This document shows, in pieces, positions 1-9,068 of a stretch of DNA of 37,942 nt. Below the pieces are notes generated by a model. The model was not told the DNA's origin and did no database searches. It saw only the letters and a list, made by a program, of their open reading frames with translations. Source of the DNA: Campylobacteraceae bacterium (GTDB taxonomy: Bacteria > Campylobacterota > Campylobacteria > Campylobacterales > Sulfurospirillaceae); the NCBI GenBank assembly GCA_027013245.1, contig JALUXT010000148.1, forward strand, positions 1 to 37,942, read 5' to 3'. The number at the start of each line of letters is the position of its first letter. Position 1 is the stretch's first letter. A program made the translations under genes and the position numbers.

Positions 1-43
1 TTATATCACGAGCAAATTGCTCAACATCTATCTCTATGTTCAT
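1..43 (-). CDS. Partial transposase N-terminus (MNIEIDVEQFARDI...), IS256-like
   Basis: ATG at 43..41 preceded by an AAGGAG Shine-Dalgarno; truncated by the window edge. Confidence 0.55.
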   Translation of the reverse strand, partial: MNIEIDVEQFARDI

Positions 44-102
44 CTGTGTCTCCTTGGGTATTTGTTATTTTACTTAATTGACACAGATTTTTGAACGGTC
101 CC
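1..102 (-). mobile_element. Terminal fragment of an IS256-like insertion sequence, continuing left of the window
   Basis: Minus strand reads GGGACCGTTCAAAAATCTGTGTCAATTAAG (IS end-like), then AAGGAG and ATGAACATAGAGATAGATGTTGAGCAATTTGCTCGTGATATAA. Ends about 15 bp from the stop codon of the next gene. Confidence 0.6.
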
Positions 103-117
103 TAAAAAATTCCTAGA

Positions 118-2688
118 TCAAAACACTATATGTAAGATTTCTGGCTGAGAGTAATTTGGAACATTGTCATAAGTAAAAACACTATAATATTTATTTTTAT
201 CAAGTGAGCCAAAGGTATCATAAGTGTAGTCATCTTTGCCACCATATATCTTGACTCCATCCATAAAGTTTTTTGGAGGATGAAAAGAGTTTCTAACCAC
301 ATAAGCTCCTACGAAATCCTCATCTTTTGGGTTTGTCCATGAGAGTTTTATTAAGCCGTTTTTAATCGTATGCTTTAAGTTTTGCACTTTTTCCAAAGGC
401 TTTTTTCTTTTTTCTATGTACTCTATGATAAGCTTTGGATTGTTTTCCCATCTGACAATTCTGCCTGCTATGCTTGAGAATGAAGTAGTTGCATTTATGA
501 TGATATCAAGTTGCTTGTCATCTTCATGCACTTTTTCTAACAACAGTTCAGAGAGTGTATCAAACATAAAATAATGCTTCTTCTTTTTATTTAAACTACT
601 ATCTTGAAGCTCATATCCGATGTATTCAACTCTTTCTCTATTTTTTACATCTTCGTAGTTAGTGATATTTTCATCTTGGTCTAAAAGTTCCAAATAAAAG
701 CTTATGCCTTTTGATGTCTTGTAGGTTGTTTGATTTTTTAATTCGATATAAGCCCTTGTTATGACGGTAGTTTTAGGGTCAGGTAACACGGATAAATCAT
801 ATCTTAGATGCCCATAAATCTTATTGCCTTTTTTATCAAATCCACTCTCTAAAACATCTTTTTTTAAATTTATACTTAATTCTTGTGAGAGGGCAGGAAG
901 GACATCCACCTTTGTTTTTGGTATAGTATATTTTATCTCCAAGATTGGTCTGTAGTGCAAACCGCCACCAAAAGTACCGTAGCCTATGTCGTATTGCATC
1001 ATTTGAGAATCTTCACCATAAGGCAACTCTTTTGGCCCATCTATCCTAAAAATAGCTCCATTTTTTTGCAGTTGAGATTCTAGGAGTGAGCATTGATATG
1101 ATGAAAAATCCCAATAATTCCATATACCTTGTGTGAGATTTTGAGATTTGATAGCACCCCCTATGACTTGCATGCAAGGTGCATTTTCAACTTCTTCAAA
1201 ATCAGCCACATCGCTGATATCATCTTTATCTATCAAACATAAATTCCACTCTCCAAATCTCTCTATCTTTGCAGCGACTCTGTTCATAGGATAGAGATGA
1301 AATTTTGCTTGTTTAATAATGGCATTATTTGGAATAGAGCTCAAATTATAGCTAACAACACCATCACAAATCCCTTTAGATTTGTCTATTCCTATAAATA
1401 TAGAGTTATTCCCAAAATGCGCTCGGTTTGCTTCACTCATATTTTCACCAACATAACCAGTGCCATCCTTTAGAGCAAAAAGCATTTTTGAAAACTCTGC
1501 TCTTTTTAGGTTTGTTTTCACTTTCACTACTGGAGCAAATGGTGATTTTAGGTTTGTTTTTTTATTTACAGCTCTTATGGTGTAGTAGTAAGTTGTGGAT
1601 GATTCAAGTTCTATATTGGTAAAACTATGTTGTTTGGTGATTCCTACCATATTTTGTTCACCACAAGGTGCTTTATCTTTTGTATTTCTGTAGATTTCAA
1701 AGAAGAGGTCTTCTCTTAATTCATAATCCCATCTAAGATCTACACTATCAACCCCAACTTCTTTGATAGTAAAACTATCAACTCTTTTTGGTGCAAGCGA
1801 TGAGTAGTTTACACTCTCTTCCAAGGCTTTTAAAAGGGCTGGTATATTTTCATTGACAGAGCTGCTCATGACTTTCATATAATCTGGTATATTTTTAGTT
1901 CCAACCTCTGCTGTAACGCTGATGATGCCCCTAGAATAATAGTACTCCCTACCGCTTCCACTGATAAGTTTTGCAGGCGGTTTTCCTCTATGGATTCCAT
2001 AATTTCGCCCCGTTACTCTATTTATTTGTTCGCTCATATTTGCACAAAGTATATTTAAATCAGTTCCATCAATCTCACTTTCATGACGAAATCTATGTGC
2101 AGGGAAAAAGACATTTCCTTGAGAGTGATAATCAAGTGCTATGGTTATGTTTTTGTGGTCATCTACAAAATCTTTTATAGCTCTTGTCTCAGGCTCACTA
2201 AAAGGAGCTGTTCCACTATAGACATTGGAGCTCATATTTTGCACTTTCGTGTAGCCTACAGAAAAATTTCTGTTTAAATCTACTCCATATGAACCATCGC
2301 TGTTGAGCCTTCTGTTTTTTCTCCAAAAAGAAAAATGCTTTCTAGAGTATTCAAAACCGTCAGGATTCAAACAAGGCACTATATACAGAGTTGATCTTGC
2401 TAAAAACTTTTTTATCTTTGGATTTGTATCGTAATTATCCAAGATATACTCTATAAATTTTATAGCGAGTTCATGCCCTATCCACTCTCTTGCATGAATA
2501 GTACCTGTAAACAAAAGCGCTGGTTTTTCATCTGCATTTATTAGTGGCAAAGACAGAGTTGCTAAGATTATATCTCTGTCTTCGCAAGTTTTTCCGATTG
2601 TTTGGGTTTTTATTATATCAGGGTGTAGTTTGGAGTATTTTTCCAATAACTCTATACCCTCTTGGTATGAGATGTATTGATTTTTCAT
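118..2688 (-). CDS. M14-family zinc carboxypeptidase with FN3-like and DNRLRE-like C-terminal modules
   Basis: HAREW (HxxE) zinc motif, DYHSQGN and TAEVG motifs; FN3-like segment ending TTYYYTIRAVN; repetitive beta-rich C-terminus. Confidence 0.85.
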   Translation of the reverse strand: MKNQYISYQEGIELLEKYSKLHPDIIKTQTIGKTCEDRDIILATLSLPLINADEKPALLFTGTIHAREWIGHELAIKFIEYILDNYDTNPKIKKFLARSTLYIVPCLNPDGFEYSRKHFSFWRKNRRLNSDGSYGVDLNRNFSVGYTKVQNMSSNVYSGTAPFSEPETRAIKDFVDDHKNITIALDYHSQGNVFFPAHRFRHESEIDGTDLNILCANMSEQINRVTGRNYGIHRGKPPAKLISGSGREYYYSRGIISVTAEVGTKNIPDYMKVMSSSVNENIPALLKALEESVNYSSLAPKRVDSFTIKEVGVDSVDLRWDYELREDLFFEIYRNTKDKAPCGEQNMVGITKQHSFTNIELESSTTYYYTIRAVNKKTNLKSPFAPVVKVKTNLKRAEFSKMLFALKDGTGYVGENMSEANRAHFGNNSIFIGIDKSKGICDGVVSYNLSSIPNNAIIKQAKFHLYPMNRVAAKIERFGEWNLCLIDKDDISDVADFEEVENAPCMQVIGGAIKSQNLTQGIWNYWDFSSYQCSLLESQLQKNGAIFRIDGPKELPYGEDSQMMQYDIGYGTFGGGLHYRPILEIKYTIPKTKVDVLPALSQELSINLKKDVLESGFDKKGNKIYGHLRYDLSVLPDPKTTVITRAYIELKNQTTYKTSKGISFYLELLDQDENITNYEDVKNRERVEYIGYELQDSSLNKKKKHYFMFDTLSELLLEKVHEDDKQLDIIINATTSFSSIAGRIVRWENNPKLIIEYIEKRKKPLEKVQNLKHTIKNGLIKLSWTNPKDEDFVGAYVVRNSFHPPKNFMDGVKIYGGKDDYTYDTFGSLDKNKYYSVFTYDNVPNYSQPEILHIVF

Positions 2689-2702
2689 GATTTAGACTAT
2701 AT

Positions 2703-4130
2703 TTAGTCCTTTTTCTCCTTAAAATCTATCCATTTTTCAACTATCTTTTCAACTGTTTTGTCTTTTATGCCTTTTATACATGTAAAAGCACTTGGTTGTT
2801 GTTCTAAAACATCAACTATGGCAATGTCGCTAAAAATTTCAAATATCTTTTTTATTTTTTTTGCACCTAAACCTTTTATGGAAGCAAATAACTCCTCTAG
2901 CTCTTCTCTTGATATATTTAACTCTTGGCTTGCTTCATCGCCTGTTGGAATCTCTATGCGTGAGTTTTCTAAATTTTCAACTTTCATAGTTTTTACACTT
3001 TTAAGCGGAAATCTATCTTGAAAATTCCACTTCTCACTAGGCCACTCTTCATAATCTCTTGGCACAATATCCATCATAGGGTACTTGGCATCCAGCTCGT
3101 GTATATAATATTCTCCATCTCCATAAGCCTTTTTCTTGTCATCAAAATATGCCCCGTCATAACTAGGAGTGTATTTGCCAAAAGCGATATGTCGCATGGT
3201 CCTAAGAAGTGAGCTGTCTATCTTTCCTAACTCTTCCCAGTTAAACATAGGCATATGAGGTTTTCTAAACTTACCATTACTTAAGCTCCACATGATGTAT
3301 TGACCTATCCAATCTCTTATGTATGGAAAAGCAGCAAATGCTGTAGCACACTCTAAAATGCGAACCTTTCCATCTTTTCCATAAGCTACATCACAAGCCC
3401 AATACTCTGCGTTTGCAGCTTTGCTGACACTAACCGCCAAATCAAGTACATTTTTTGGGACATCTTGATAATCCATGCTCCCGCCTTGACTTGTATTGGT
3501 TAGCCAATCGCCCTCAGGAGGTCTTCTCCAAAATGCACAAACTGGTTTATGTCCTATAAGCATCACCCTTATATCTGCTTCCATCGGCACGAAATCTTGT
3601 GTATAGATAGGGTGATATTTTTTAGTTTCAAATAATTCTATAGCCTCATCCGCACTATCAACTTTATGGACAAAGTATCCGCCATAATTTGAAGGACCAT
3701 AACTTCTTTTTACTATTTTTGGGTACTTAGTGTTTTTGAAAAACTCATATCCCTTAGCTCTATCATAAAATATATGTGTTTGAGGAATTGGAAGCTTATA
3801 TTTCCAAGCAAATCTAGTGACATTTTCTTTAGATTTATTTGAAAATTGAGTATCCATAGAAGGTATAAATCTTACATGTGGAAGCTCTCTAGCTATCTCT
3901 CTAAAAGTTTCATATGCAGTCGCTGGAATATTTCCAATCAAAACATCAATCTTCTTTTTTCGAACCTCTTTGATAAATCTTTTTTTATCATTTTTCCAGT
4001 GATAAGTCACAGTTTCAATCTTATCTGGCCACCCTCTAAAGTTTGAGTGATCAAAAAACCTCAATACATAATCTAAATACAAAAATCCTAACTTTGGTAA
4101 CTTCTTCTTTCCTGCTTTTTTCTTTCCCAT
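2703..4130 (-). CDS. RimK-like ATP-grasp protein with C-terminal helix-hairpin-helix (HhH) region
   Basis: ATP-grasp features (YPKIVKRSYGPSNYGG, DIRVMLIG, ACDVAYGKDGKVRILECA). C-terminus SIKGLGAKKIKKIFEIF...FTCIKGIKDKTVEKIVEKW resembles tandem HhH. Confidence 0.75.
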   Translation of the reverse strand: MGKKKAGKKKLPKLGFLYLDYVLRFFDHSNFRGWPDKIETVTYHWKNDKKRFIKEVRKKKIDVLIGNIPATAYETFREIARELPHVRFIPSMDTQFSNKSKENVTRFAWKYKLPIPQTHIFYDRAKGYEFFKNTKYPKIVKRSYGPSNYGGYFVHKVDSADEAIELFETKKYHPIYTQDFVPMEADIRVMLIGHKPVCAFWRRPPEGDWLTNTSQGGSMDYQDVPKNVLDLAVSVSKAANAEYWACDVAYGKDGKVRILECATAFAAFPYIRDWIGQYIMWSLSNGKFRKPHMPMFNWEELGKIDSSLLRTMRHIAFGKYTPSYDGAYFDDKKKAYGDGEYYIHELDAKYPMMDIVPRDYEEWPSEKWNFQDRFPLKSVKTMKVENLENSRIEIPTGDEASQELNISREELEELFASIKGLGAKKIKKIFEIFSDIAIVDVLEQQPSAFTCIKGIKDKTVEKIVEKWIDFKEKKD

Positions 4131-4134
4131 GCTC

Positions 4135-5034
4135 TTATCCTTTTACTTTTCGCTCTATCATATTTACTATCAAATCAATCTTTTTATCGTTGAAATTTAG
4201 CCCCATCTTTTCTTGTTCTGGTGTTGCAAATGCTGGTATGCCATTTACTTCAAGCACAACATACTCTTCTTTTTCTCTATCATAAATGATATCAACCCCT
4301 GCTATGTCAGCACCAACTGCCGCGGCGGCTTTTTTTGCCAAATTTACAAGTTTGTCATTTGGCTCTCTTAAAAATACACTTCCACCACTTGTAACATTTG
4401 TTTTCCAACTGTCTTTTGGAGCTCGCCTACCGTAACACGAGATATATTCGCCATCAACGATATCAACTCGAAAGTCACTATTATCATAATCTATAAATTT
4501 TTCAACATAAAAAAATCTCAAATCGGCTTGATTTAAAAATGGCATTAAAACATCTAGTGTAGCTTCGTTTTCAATCTTTGTAAGACCGATTCCACCCCAA
4601 CCATCTACTGGTTTATAAACCATTTTTTTCCACTCATGCATAAAATTTTTAAGATAAAGTGCGTCATCTCTATGGCAAAGTCTAAAATCAGTGGAATTAA
4701 CTCCTTTGCTTTTTAAAGTAAAGGAAGTTAGAAACTTATCTTCGGTGATATTAAAAGCATCATAGCTATTAATTGTAGGCATCAATGAGTCTATAATCTT
4801 GTAAAGATAAACTTGGTATTGAGTTTGCTCTCCTGCATTGTAAGAAAAAAATAGATCCAAATTATTTATAAGAGTGTCGTGTATATACATCTTTTCATCT
4901 TTTGCGACTGCATACCTAAGATTTAAGTCTGCTATCGTATTTATGCCTCGCTCTTTTAGCTTATAAATCATCTTTTCTTGTATCTGCGTTCCGCCTCCAT
5001 TTTGATACATCCACATGCCGATTGTTTTACTCAT
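4135..5034 (-). CDS. RimK-like ATP-grasp ligase
   Basis: KMVYKPVDGWGGIGLTKIE, DFRVDIVDGEYISCYGRRAP, GVDIIYDREKEEYVVLEVNGIPAF (typical metal-binding ExN motif). Confidence 0.8.
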   Translation of the reverse strand: MSKTIGMWMYQNGGGTQIQEKMIYKLKERGINTIADLNLRYAVAKDEKMYIHDTLINNLDLFFSYNAGEQTQYQVYLYKIIDSLMPTINSYDAFNITEDKFLTSFTLKSKGVNSTDFRLCHRDDALYLKNFMHEWKKMVYKPVDGWGGIGLTKIENEATLDVLMPFLNQADLRFFYVEKFIDYDNSDFRVDIVDGEYISCYGRRAPKDSWKTNVTSGGSVFLREPNDKLVNLAKKAAAAVGADIAGVDIIYDREKEEYVVLEVNGIPAFATPEQEKMGLNFNDKKIDLIVNMIERKVKG

Positions 5035-5060
5035 GATGATATCCTTTATGATTAGTGGTT

Positions 5061-5098
5061 AAATTATACTTAATTTTTAGTAAATTTAAGTATAATTT
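5061..5098. promoter_or_regulatory. Divergent mirror-image promoter region: 13-bp inverted repeat with TATAAT in each arm
   Basis: AAATTATACTTAA-N12-TTAAGTATAATTT. TATAAT at 5091-5096 (+) and at 5068-5063 (-), both suitably placed before Shine-Dalgarno/ATG of the flanking divergent genes. Confidence 0.7.
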
Positions 5099-5122
5099 GG
5101 ACAAAAAATTTAGGGTGAAGTC

Positions 5123-6220
5123 ATGAAAAATTTTGATGAATTAAAAAAACTTATAGAGATGAACTCTTTTACAAAAAACAAAGAAGGAGTAGATGCAAAT
5201 GCCAAGGTCTATAAGAAGATATTTGATGATTTGGGCTTTGCATGTAAGACTTATGAGCGAAACGAGATAGGCAATCATTTGCTTTTTAAATCGAAAAAAG
5301 AAGAGGGCAAAAAGCTTCTTCTTTTGGGTCACATGGACACTGTTTTTCCTTCTGGAACATTTGAGAAATTTGATGAAGATGAAGAGTGGATATATGGGCC
5401 TGGTGTTTGTGATATGAAAGGCGGAAATATAGTAGCTATTGAAGCACTTAGAAATACATATAAAAAATATTGCGTAATCAAAAATATAGATTTTTTGCTA
5501 GTCAGCGATGAAGAGGGTGGAAGTGATGATTCAAAATTTGTCAGCTCTGCTATCGCTAAAGATTATGATTGTTGTATGGTATATGAAGCAGCTGGCAAAA
5601 ATCTGGAAATTGTAGTGGCTAGAAAGGGAGCAGGGACATTTTATATAGATGTAGAAGGAAAAGCAGCACATGCTGGAAATAATTACAAGCTAGGAATCGA
5701 TGCAAATTTAGAAGCGGCTTATAAGATACAAGAGTTGATAAAGTTGACAAATCTTGATGAGGGGACGACTGTAAATGTTGGAAAGATAGAAGGTGGTGTT
5801 GGAGCAAATACGATTTCACCTTGTGCGAAGCTCACTTTTGAAATCAGATATACCCATGCGAGTGAGCGAGATAGGGTTTTAAAACAGATAGATGAGATTG
5901 TAAAAGCCTCACATGTAAAAGGTACTATTTCGTTTTTAAGTGGCGGAATTCAAAGAGATGTTATGGAAGAAAATGAACCTCAAGCTCTGTTTTTAAAAAA
6001 CATAGAAAACTACACTAAAGAGAAACTACTAACTGAGGCGAGGGGAGGTGTGAGTGATGCAAATATAGTCTCATCTTGTGGAACTCCTGCACTTGATGGT
6101 TTTGGACCTTTTGGAGACGGAGATCACACAGCACACGAGAGGGCTTTAAAGAGTAGTTTTACGCAAAGAATCAATCTTTCAACAAAGATTTTTGAAGGTT
6201 TAATAGAGGGAAAAATATAA
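5123..6220 (+). CDS. M20-family peptidase (glutamate carboxypeptidase/ArgE-DapE-like)
   Basis: GHMDTVFP, GVCDMKGG, DEEGG, AHAGN and VGKIEGGVGANTI motifs. Confidence 0.88.
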   Translation: MKNFDELKKLIEMNSFTKNKEGVDANAKVYKKIFDDLGFACKTYERNEIGNHLLFKSKKEEGKKLLLLGHMDTVFPSGTFEKFDEDEEWIYGPGVCDMKGGNIVAIEALRNTYKKYCVIKNIDFLLVSDEEGGSDDSKFVSSAIAKDYDCCMVYEAAGKNLEIVVARKGAGTFYIDVEGKAAHAGNNYKLGIDANLEAAYKIQELIKLTNLDEGTTVNVGKIEGGVGANTISPCAKLTFEIRYTHASERDRVLKQIDEIVKASHVKGTISFLSGGIQRDVMEENEPQALFLKNIENYTKEKLLTEARGGVSDANIVSSCGTPALDGFGPFGDGDHTAHERALKSSFTQRINLSTKIFEGLIEGKI

Positions 6221-6221
6221 T

Positions 6222-7214
6222 TTAGCCGTTAAGTCCATAGTCAATAATCTCTCCATTTAATGTTTTAAAAAACTCTATGATATCGTTGATTTGCCCTTTG
6301 TTTAACTCTTTGTTTGTGTTAGCTTTGCCCTCTATTTTTATGACTTCAAAGAGGCTTTTTATGCTGCCATTGTGATAGTATGGTTTTGTTTTTATGATGT
6401 TTCTCAAAAGTGGAACACGGATGATTTGTTTATCATCTTTTCCTTTAAAGTTGCCTATATTTTTAAAAGGATAAGCTTTTACAAATTTTGGAAACTTTTG
6501 CATCGTTTGTCCGCCAAGAGTGGTTCCATAGTGGCATTTGGTGCATCCTTGTTTGATAAATTGGACTAAGCCTCTTTTTGCTTTTTTACTGATGGCATTA
6601 TCATTCCCATCTAAAAAATCATCAAATTTTCCTCTAGTTATTAGCGTTCGTTCATATGCTCCTATAGCTTTTTCTATATTCTTGAAAGTGATAATTCCAT
6701 CAAATGCATCTTTAAAAGCTTCTTGGTATATGACACTATTTTTTAGTCTTACAACTAGCTCTTCTGGAGTTAAATTCATCTCAAAATGAGCTTGGATTGG
6801 ACCTCCTGATTGCTCTTCTACACTTTTTGCTCTACCATCCCAAAACAGAAATCTTGACAAGGAAGCATCAAGAACGGTTGGAGAATTTAAATGCTTTGGA
6901 TTTGCTCTTTTTTTAAATCCTATAGCAGTTGGTAGATTGTCATCACCACCTTCGGAGAGTTTATGGCAAGATGCACATGTAAGCGTTTCATCTCTTGAGA
7001 GAAGTGGTTCAAAAAAAAGAGTTCTTCCTAGATTTATCTTTTGTGGTGTCAAAGGATTTCCAGCTTTTTTTGCTATAGTTTTTAACTCTTTATATGTAGT
7101 TGGTGCAGATTTTAATCCATTTTTCTTTGCTAATATTCTTAAACTTGCATCACTTATATCAAATGCATACAAAAAAAGTGAAGTTGTTAATATAAAAAAA
7201 AGTAGCTTTCTCAT
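6222..7214 (-). CDS. Di-haem cytochrome c peroxidase (MauG/CcpA family)
   Basis: Signal peptide; haem motifs CASCHK and CTKCHYG; FEPLLSRDETLTCASCH, LFWDGRAKSVEEQ. Confidence 0.9.
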   Translation of the reverse strand: MRKLLFFILTTSLFLYAFDISDASLRILAKKNGLKSAPTTYKELKTIAKKAGNPLTPQKINLGRTLFFEPLLSRDETLTCASCHKLSEGGDDNLPTAIGFKKRANPKHLNSPTVLDASLSRFLFWDGRAKSVEEQSGGPIQAHFEMNLTPEELVVRLKNSVIYQEAFKDAFDGIITFKNIEKAIGAYERTLITRGKFDDFLDGNDNAISKKAKRGLVQFIKQGCTKCHYGTTLGGQTMQKFPKFVKAYPFKNIGNFKGKDDKQIIRVPLLRNIIKTKPYYHNGSIKSLFEVIKIEGKANTNKELNKGQINDIIEFFKTLNGEIIDYGLNG

Positions 7215-8023
7215 TCTAACACATCAGTGAAAACTGCTTTTGCTCCTTCATTAAAGAGTTTCATCCTTTCATTTTTATCATTTACTGTAAATATGTTCAC
7301 AAAAATTCCAGCATTGCTTATATTTTTTATCAAATCTGAATCAGCAATTTTTAGTGAAGGATTATAGCTTCTTACTTTTAGTTTTTTTAAGCGCTTCACT
7401 AAATCTTTTGAAGGAACTTTCTCTTCTAGGGCAGCTGTGTCAATATGTGAGTTAATTTTAAAAGCTTGCCTAAGGTATTTATGGTTAAAAGACGAGAGTA
7501 GAACTAGGTTCGCCATAACATGTTCTTCTATAAGATCGATGATGGTTTTTACAGCTACTTTGTCGTACTCTGTCCTAGATACATTTTTTATCTCTATGTT
7601 TACAGGAAAATTATGTTTTTTAAAAAGTTTTAAAACTTGGTCTAATGTCAATATTCTTTGAGTTTTTAATGCTTTTAGCTCTTCTATCGTAACGGTACCA
7701 TTTTCTATCGTTTTAAAAGGGTCATCTCTTATAAACCAAGAACCAAAATCCAACTTTAGCAACTGTTTATATGTATAGTCCCTGACTCTATAAGGTTTTT
7801 TAAATTCTTTAAATTCTTTTACATTGCTCGTTCGCTCAAGCGTATTGTCGTGTATTATAACAGGGATACCATCCTTGCTAAATGCAACATCTAATTCTAT
7901 AAAATCACTACTTTTCATAGCCTCTTTAAAAGCGGATATGGTATTTTCAGCTCTTATTGACCTAGCCCCTCTATGCGCGACTATAAGCTTTTTGTTTTTA
8001 TCAAAATTTTCCCAAAATGACAT
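7211..8023 (-). CDS. Glycerophosphodiester phosphodiesterase
   Basis: AHRGARSIRAENTISAF, ELDVAFSKDGIPVIIHDNTLERT signature. Confidence 0.92.
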   Translation of the reverse strand: MSFWENFDKNKKLIVAHRGARSIRAENTISAFKEAMKSSDFIELDVAFSKDGIPVIIHDNTLERTSNVKEFKEFKKPYRVRDYTYKQLLKLDFGSWFIRDDPFKTIENGTVTIEELKALKTQRILTLDQVLKLFKKHNFPVNIEIKNVSRTEYDKVAVKTIIDLIEEHVMANLVLLSSFNHKYLRQAFKINSHIDTAALEEKVPSKDLVKRLKKLKVRSYNPSLKIADSDLIKNISNAGIFVNIFTVNDKNERMKLFNEGAKAVFTDVLE

Positions 8024-8207
8024 ATCTGCTATCCTATTTAAAATTTTGAAAATGTATCATATATATGCTTAATTTTTATTTTAAATTTTTATGTAATTTT
8101 TACTAGAAAACAAAATATCTAAGATAAAACAAGAAAGCTAATTTTCTTACTTACAAAATCTAAATTTTTATGCAACTAGTAGTTGAGAATCATTTATGAG
8201 TAAGTAA

Positions 8208-9068
8208 TTATTCTTTGTTTTTCACATTATTATAAATTAAATTGAAAACAGCCAGGAGAGAAGTTCCAAATATCAATAAAAATGATACAGCATTTAAAAC
8301 AGGGGTACTCCCGTCCCTAATACGAGAGTACAAATCTATAGGTAAAGTTGTATCTGAACCTACTAAAAATAGTGTTGTATTAAAATTTCCAAAACTCATA
8401 AGAAAAGAGACGATAAAAGAGCCTATGAGAGCAGGCTTCAGATAAGGAAGAGTGATGAGTCTAATCACATCAAATCTACTAGCACCTAAATTCAATGCTG
8501 CTTCTTCTAGCGTACCATCAAATTTCTTTAGTTTTGCAGAAACAACAAGCACTACAAAAGTTGTTATAAAAGAAAATTGTCCTAAGACAACAAGAGAGAA
8601 ACTAGGCCTTAAAAATGGTATATCTATGCCGAAATGTTGGTCGACAAAACCACCTGCTATGGTAGAGCTCAATAGTATAGAGATACCTAGTATAACGCCT
8701 GGTATAACCAATGGAGCAAGAGCCAAAAAGTATAAAGCTCCTTTAAATCTAAATTTTTCTTGCACAAATAGAAACGCACCCATCGTGCCAACGATCAAAG
8801 ACATTACAGAAACATAAAATCCTGTTTCAAAACTGATATACATACTGCTTAAAAGGTCGCTATCTTCAAAAACACCTACTCTTTGTCCATTGTTTGCGAA
8901 AAACCAATCAAGAGTAAATCCCTTCCATGGCAATGTTGGAAAATTAGAATTATTAAAAGCCAATACGCAGGTTACGATAAGCGGTGCAAATAAAAAAACA
9001 TAAAATAATGCTATAAATATGGTATAGCCGATCTTATAGGTTTTTGATGAGGGTAGAGTTCTTATCAT
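8208..9068 (-). CDS. potC: Spermidine/putrescine-type ABC transporter permease (PotC)
   Basis: Membrane-spanning; EAALNLGASRFDVIRLITLPYLKPALIGS EAA-loop; operon order. Confidence 0.88.
   Translation of the reverse strand: MIRTLPSSKTYKIGYTIFIALFYVFLFAPLIVTCVLAFNNSNFPTLPWKGFTLDWFFANNGQRVGVFEDSDLLSSMYISFETGFYVSVMSLIVGTMGAFLFVQEKFRFKGALYFLALAPLVIPGVILGISILLSSTIAGGFVDQHFGIDIPFLRPSFSLVVLGQFSFITTFVVLVVSAKLKKFDGTLEEAALNLGASRFDVIRLITLPYLKPALIGSFIVSFLMSFGNFNTTLFLVGSDTTLPIDLYSRIRDGSTPVLNAVSFLLIFGTSLLAVFNLIYNNVKNKE

Noticed and set aside
8024-8207. Possible small RNA or tRNA (including selC) in the glpQ/potC gap
   Set aside because: AT-rich with no cloverleaf or T-arm motif visible by eye; needs tRNAscan-SE or RNA-seq.
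8452-8817. 121-aa plus-strand ORF
   Set aside because: Antisense to potC; no recognisable domain.
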